From: an uncultured Oscillospiraceae bacterium
GTDB taxonomy: Bacteria > Bacillota > Clostridia > Oscillospirales > Ruminococcaceae
Assembly: GCA_934466475.1 (NCBI GenBank)
Contig: CAKSLI010000003.1
Coordinates: 124,001 to 188,000 of the forward strand
Direction of reading: 5' to 3'
DNA: 64,000 nt
In this document: one piece after another, positions 61,553-64,000 of the stretch
Layout of the letters: every line of letters begins with the position of its first letter
Position numbering within the stretch: the first letter of the stretch is position 1
Program-made: the position numbers and the translations under genes
Notes under the pieces: generated by a model
Database searches by the model: none
What the model was told of the DNA's origin: nothing
The model's input: only the letters and a program-made list of their open reading frames with translations

Positions 61553-63222
61553 CAGAACAGACCTGTGATCTTTCCGTCCGCGTCAACGTCAATGTTATCA
61601 GCGGCGGGAACCTTCGGCAGACCGGGCATTACCATAACGTCGCCGGTGTAAACTACCACGAATCCCGCGCCTGCGGAAGCCCTCACATCGCTGACGGTTA
61701 TCCTGAAATGCTCCGGCTTGCCGAGCTTTGCCGGATCGTCTGAGAGGGAGTACTGGGTCTTTGCAACGCATACCGGAACTCTGTCCATGCCGAGCGCTTC
61801 GATCTCCTTGAGCGCCTTTGCCGCCTTGGGAGTGAAGTCCACGCCGTCAGCACGGTATATCTCCTTTGCGATGATATCCAGCTTCTCCTTTACCGTGAGC
61901 TTCTCGTCATAGAGCGGTCTGTAATCGCTCTTTGTGCTCTCGATGGTCTCAACGACTGCGTTTGCGAGCTCGATTCCGCCCTCGCCGCCCTTCAGGAACA
62001 CATCCGAGAAAGCGACCTTTGCGCCGTGCTTCTCGCAGTAGTCCTTGACTACCGCGATCTCAGCGTCAGTATCAGTGTAGAAGTGGTTGATTGCAACCAC
62101 TACCGGAACGCCGAACTTTTTCAGGTTTTCAATGTGAACGCCGAGGTTTACGATTCCCTTTTCGAGAGCCTCTACGTTCTCCTTTGTGAGGTCGGGCTTT
62201 GCAACTCCGCCGTTGTACTTCAGCGCGCGTATAGTTGCAACCAGCACGGTGCAGTCGGGCTTGAGTCCGGCATAACGGCACTTGATGTCAAAGAACTTCT
62301 CAGCGCCGAGGTCAGAGCCGAAGCCGGCTTCAGTGATCGTGTAATCACAGAGCTTCATAGCGAGTTTGGTAGCTCTCACGGAGTTGCAGCCGTGCGCGAT
62401 ATTTGCGAACGGACCGCCGTGGATAAGCGCGGGGTTGCCCTCGAGTGTCTGCACGAGGTTCGGGTTTATGGCGTCCTTGAGGAGCGCGGTCATTGCGCCG
62501 ACAGCGTGGAGGTCGCGTGCAAATACCGGCTCGCCGGAATAGGTGTAGGCGACAAGGATATTGCCGAGGCGCTCCTTAAGGTCCTCAAGATCTGAAGCAA
62601 GGCAGAGGATAGCCATTATCTCGCTGGCAACGGTGATCTGGAAGTGATCCTCGCGCGGGATTCCGTTCACCTTGCCGCCCATGCCGATAACGCAGTTGCG
62701 GAGGGCTCTGTCGTTCATGTCGAGAACGCGCTTGAAGAGTATCCTGCGGACGTCAATGCCGAGCGCGTTTCCCTGCTGGATGTGATTGTCCATGAGCGCT
62801 GCGAGCAGGTTGTTAGCCGCTGTAATGGCGTGCATGTCTCCGGTGAAGTGCAGGTTGATGTCCTCCATGGGGACTACCTGAGAATATCCGCCGCCTGCCG
62901 CGCCGCCCTTGATTCCGAACACCGGGCCGAGGGACGGCTCGCGCAGTGCAAGTATCGACTTCCTGCCGGTCTTGTTCATTGCCTCGCAGAGACCTACGGA
63001 GGTCGTGGTCTTGCCCTCGCCCGCGGGGGTCGGGTTGATCGCGGTCACAAGTATCAGCTTTCCGTCCGGCTTGTCTGCGAGCCTGTTGAACAGCTTCTGA
63101 GAAAGCTTCGCCTTATAGTGTCCATAGGGCTCCAGTTCTTCTTCCTCAATGCCGAGATTCGCAGCGATCTCGGTGATTTTCTTCATTTTCGCCTGCTGTG
63201 CGATTTCAATATCTGTAAGCAT
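61552..63222 (-). CDS. fhs: Formate-tetrahydrofolate ligase
   Basis: 556 residues; makes 10-formyl-THF from formate, THF and ATP, entry to one-carbon metabolism. The P-loop is [14 protein letters not shown], followed by [20 protein letters not shown] and the MNDRALRN region, all intact. GGAGG precedes the ATG. It lies 15 bases after the topoisomerase gene and directly overlaps tsaE. Confidence 0.96.
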   Translation of the reverse strand: MLTDIEIAQQAKMKKITEIAANLGIEEEELEPYGHYKAKLSQKLFNRLADKPDGKLILVTAINPTPAGEGKTTTSVGLCEAMNKTGRKSILALREPSLGPVFGIKGGAAGGGYSQVVPMEDINLHFTGDMHAITAANNLLAALMDNHIQQGNALGIDVRRILFKRVLDMNDRALRNCVIGMGGKVNGIPREDHFQITVASEIMAILCLASDLEDLKERLGNILVAYTYSGEPVFARDLHAVGAMTALLKDAINPNLVQTLEGNPALIHGGPFANIAHGCNSVRATKLAMKLCDYTITEAGFGSDLGAEKFFDIKCRYAGLKPDCTVLVATIRALKYNGGVAKPDLTKENVEALEKGIVNLGVHIENLKKFGVPVVVAINHFYTDTDAEIAVVKDYCEKHGAKVAFSDVFLKGGEGGIELANAVVETIESTKSDYRPLYDEKLTVKEKLDIIAKEIYRADGVDFTPKAAKALKEIEALGMDRVPVCVAKTQYSLSDDPAKLGKPEHFRITVSDVRASAGAGFVVVYTGDVMVMPGLPKVPAADNIDVDADGKITGLF

Positions 63223-63237
63223 TTTATGTCCTCCAAA

Positions 63238-64000
63238 TTACATCAGCGTGAGCTGATCGATGTCCTCGTCTGTCGCCGTTCCCGCGGAGGGAATGGTCTT
63301 TATGCGCAGCGCCTCTATATCCTTTACGCCGCTGTTTTCCACCGGGTAAGCTCCGGAGAGCTCCGCCCTGGTAAGGCGCATTACCTGAACGCCCTGGGTA
63401 TCACGCGACGCCTTCGGCAGCACCAGCGCGGTATTGAACACCAGCGCCTTTCCCGCCGTGGATCTCAGCACGAAATCCGCCTCGCCCTTTATCAGGAATA
63501 TCCCCACAAGCTCCGACAGGCCGGAGTAGGCTCCGGAGAGCTTGCGGCGCTTCGTCTTGGTCTCGTAGCTGGAAAGCGGCACCTTTGCGCACTTTCCGTT
63601 GCGGAAGAACATCACCAGCGTTTCGCTGTAATCCTCCGTCACCGCAAGGAAGCGTATGCTCTCGCCGTCATCGAATCCGAGCTTCGCCGGGATATAGTCG
63701 CCCATTGCGCTTGCCTTGGTCTCGTCAAAGTCGGCGCAGCGCGTCTTGTATACCTGCTGTTTGTCCGTAAAGAACAGCAGCTCTGCATTTCCGCTGACCT
63801 CACGCGCGAGGATCACCTCGTCGTTCTCTTTCAGCTTATGCTGACTGCTCATGCGCAGCGACTGCGGCGTTATCTTCTTGAAATACCCCTCGCGGGTCAG
63901 GAAGATGTTCACCGGGCCGAGCTTCACCGGCTCCTCTGCGGCATCTGCGGATTCCTCCACATCGTAAAGGAACATCGTGCGGCGCGGCTGACCGTATTTC
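63238..64000 (-). CDS. Type II topoisomerase subunit A (GyrA/ParC), C-terminal part (partial)
   Basis: The frame is open to the right edge, so about 254 C-terminal residues are seen and the 5' part lies outside the window. The first visible residues KYGQPRRT are the junction between the cleavage core and the beta-pinwheel of GyrA/ParC. Pinwheel repeats follow (VNIFLTREGYFKKITPQSL, ELLFFTDKQQVYKTRCADF, LVMFFRNGKCAKVPLSSYET). The divergent pinwheel, without a visible GQRGGKG-type gyrase box, leans toward ParC or a third paralogue. It precedes fhs in the same direction. Confidence 0.85.
   Translation of the reverse strand, partial: KYGQPRRTMFLYDVEESADAAEEPVKLGPVNIFLTREGYFKKITPQSLRMSSQHKLKENDEVILAREVSGNAELLFFTDKQQVYKTRCADFDETKASAMGDYIPAKLGFDDGESIRFLAVTEDYSETLVMFFRNGKCAKVPLSSYETKTKRRKLSGAYSGLSELVGIFLIKGEADFVLRSTAGKALVFNTALVLPKASRDTQGVQVMRLTRAELSGAYPVENSGVKDIEALRIKTIPSAGTATDEDIDQLTLM

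Overview
The window reads as chromosomal DNA from a spore-forming, anaerobic member of the Clostridia, most like a Ruminococcus-type gut or rumen Oscillospiraceae. The pointers are a type I dockerin on a large secreted protein, a GH5_8-like mannanase lipoprotein, a cytoplasmic GH95-like fucosidase, the sporulation gene yunB, an oxygen-sensitive class III ribonucleotide reductase (nrdDG), a dnaG-rpoD cluster and a chemoreceptor. Assignments come from reading translated sequence and DNA motifs only. Many promoters are near-consensus TTGACA-N17-TATAAT with a spacer of exactly 17 bases.

Layout. 1-7.3 kb: end of a BspA-type leucine-rich-repeat protein, asnB, a GntR(YtrA)-ABC transporter operon and glmS. 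7.3-13.5 kb: envelope and polysaccharide block, with an amidase fused to a GH-like barrel, a GH10-like lipoprotein and the mannanase, followed by an unassigned structured ncRNA. 13.8-22 kb: ligA-yunB, a three-copy palindromic repeat array, then DUF951-prfA-sua5-coaE-lytic transglycosylase-M18 aminopeptidase. 22-27 kb: NSS transporter, chemoreceptor, sugar O-acetyltransferase. 27-31 kb: PHP phosphoesterase, malic enzyme, TSCPD protein, metF and a free-standing MetH reactivation domain. 31-37 kb: TetR regulator, two tandem sigma-70 genes behind dnaG, IMPACT protein, rpmE. 37-47 kb: phosphoglucomutase, DUF3793-flavodoxin operon behind twin dyads, DUF3877, the dockerin protein, LysR with a small partner, bacteriohemerythrin. 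47-55 kb: tRNA-Ser, glgB, TetR, GH95 enzyme, a two-gene operon of unknown function. 55-64 kb: nrdD-nrdG-dut, rpiB-upp, and gyrA/parC (partial)-fhs-tsaE-tsaB-RNHCP.

Functional threads: one-carbon and methionine metabolism (fhs, metF, MetH reactivation domain); the t6A tRNA modification pathway (sua5, tsaE, tsaB); cell-wall precursor supply and turnover (glmS, amidase, lytic transglycosylase); glycogen and hexose phosphate (pgm, glgB); dNTP and pyrimidine supply (nrdDG, dut, upp, rpiB).

The least explained material is non-coding. It includes (i) three palindromic elements at 16.57-16.91 kb whose arms change together while their loops, in two copies, stay nearly identical; (ii) three MITE-like elements with 17-base inverted ends and 4-base target duplications; (iii) a conserved two-sided core (CAGATGCTAGG / ACGAMGCAGATG) shared by two of those elements and by a different hairpin in a TetR leader; (iv) a hairpin island bracketed by two identical terminator palindromes; and (v) a promoter-to-terminator ncRNA at 13.5-13.7 kb. 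Coding oddities are the tandem sigma-factor pair, a TsaE-zinc-ribbon fusion and a barrel-amidase fusion.
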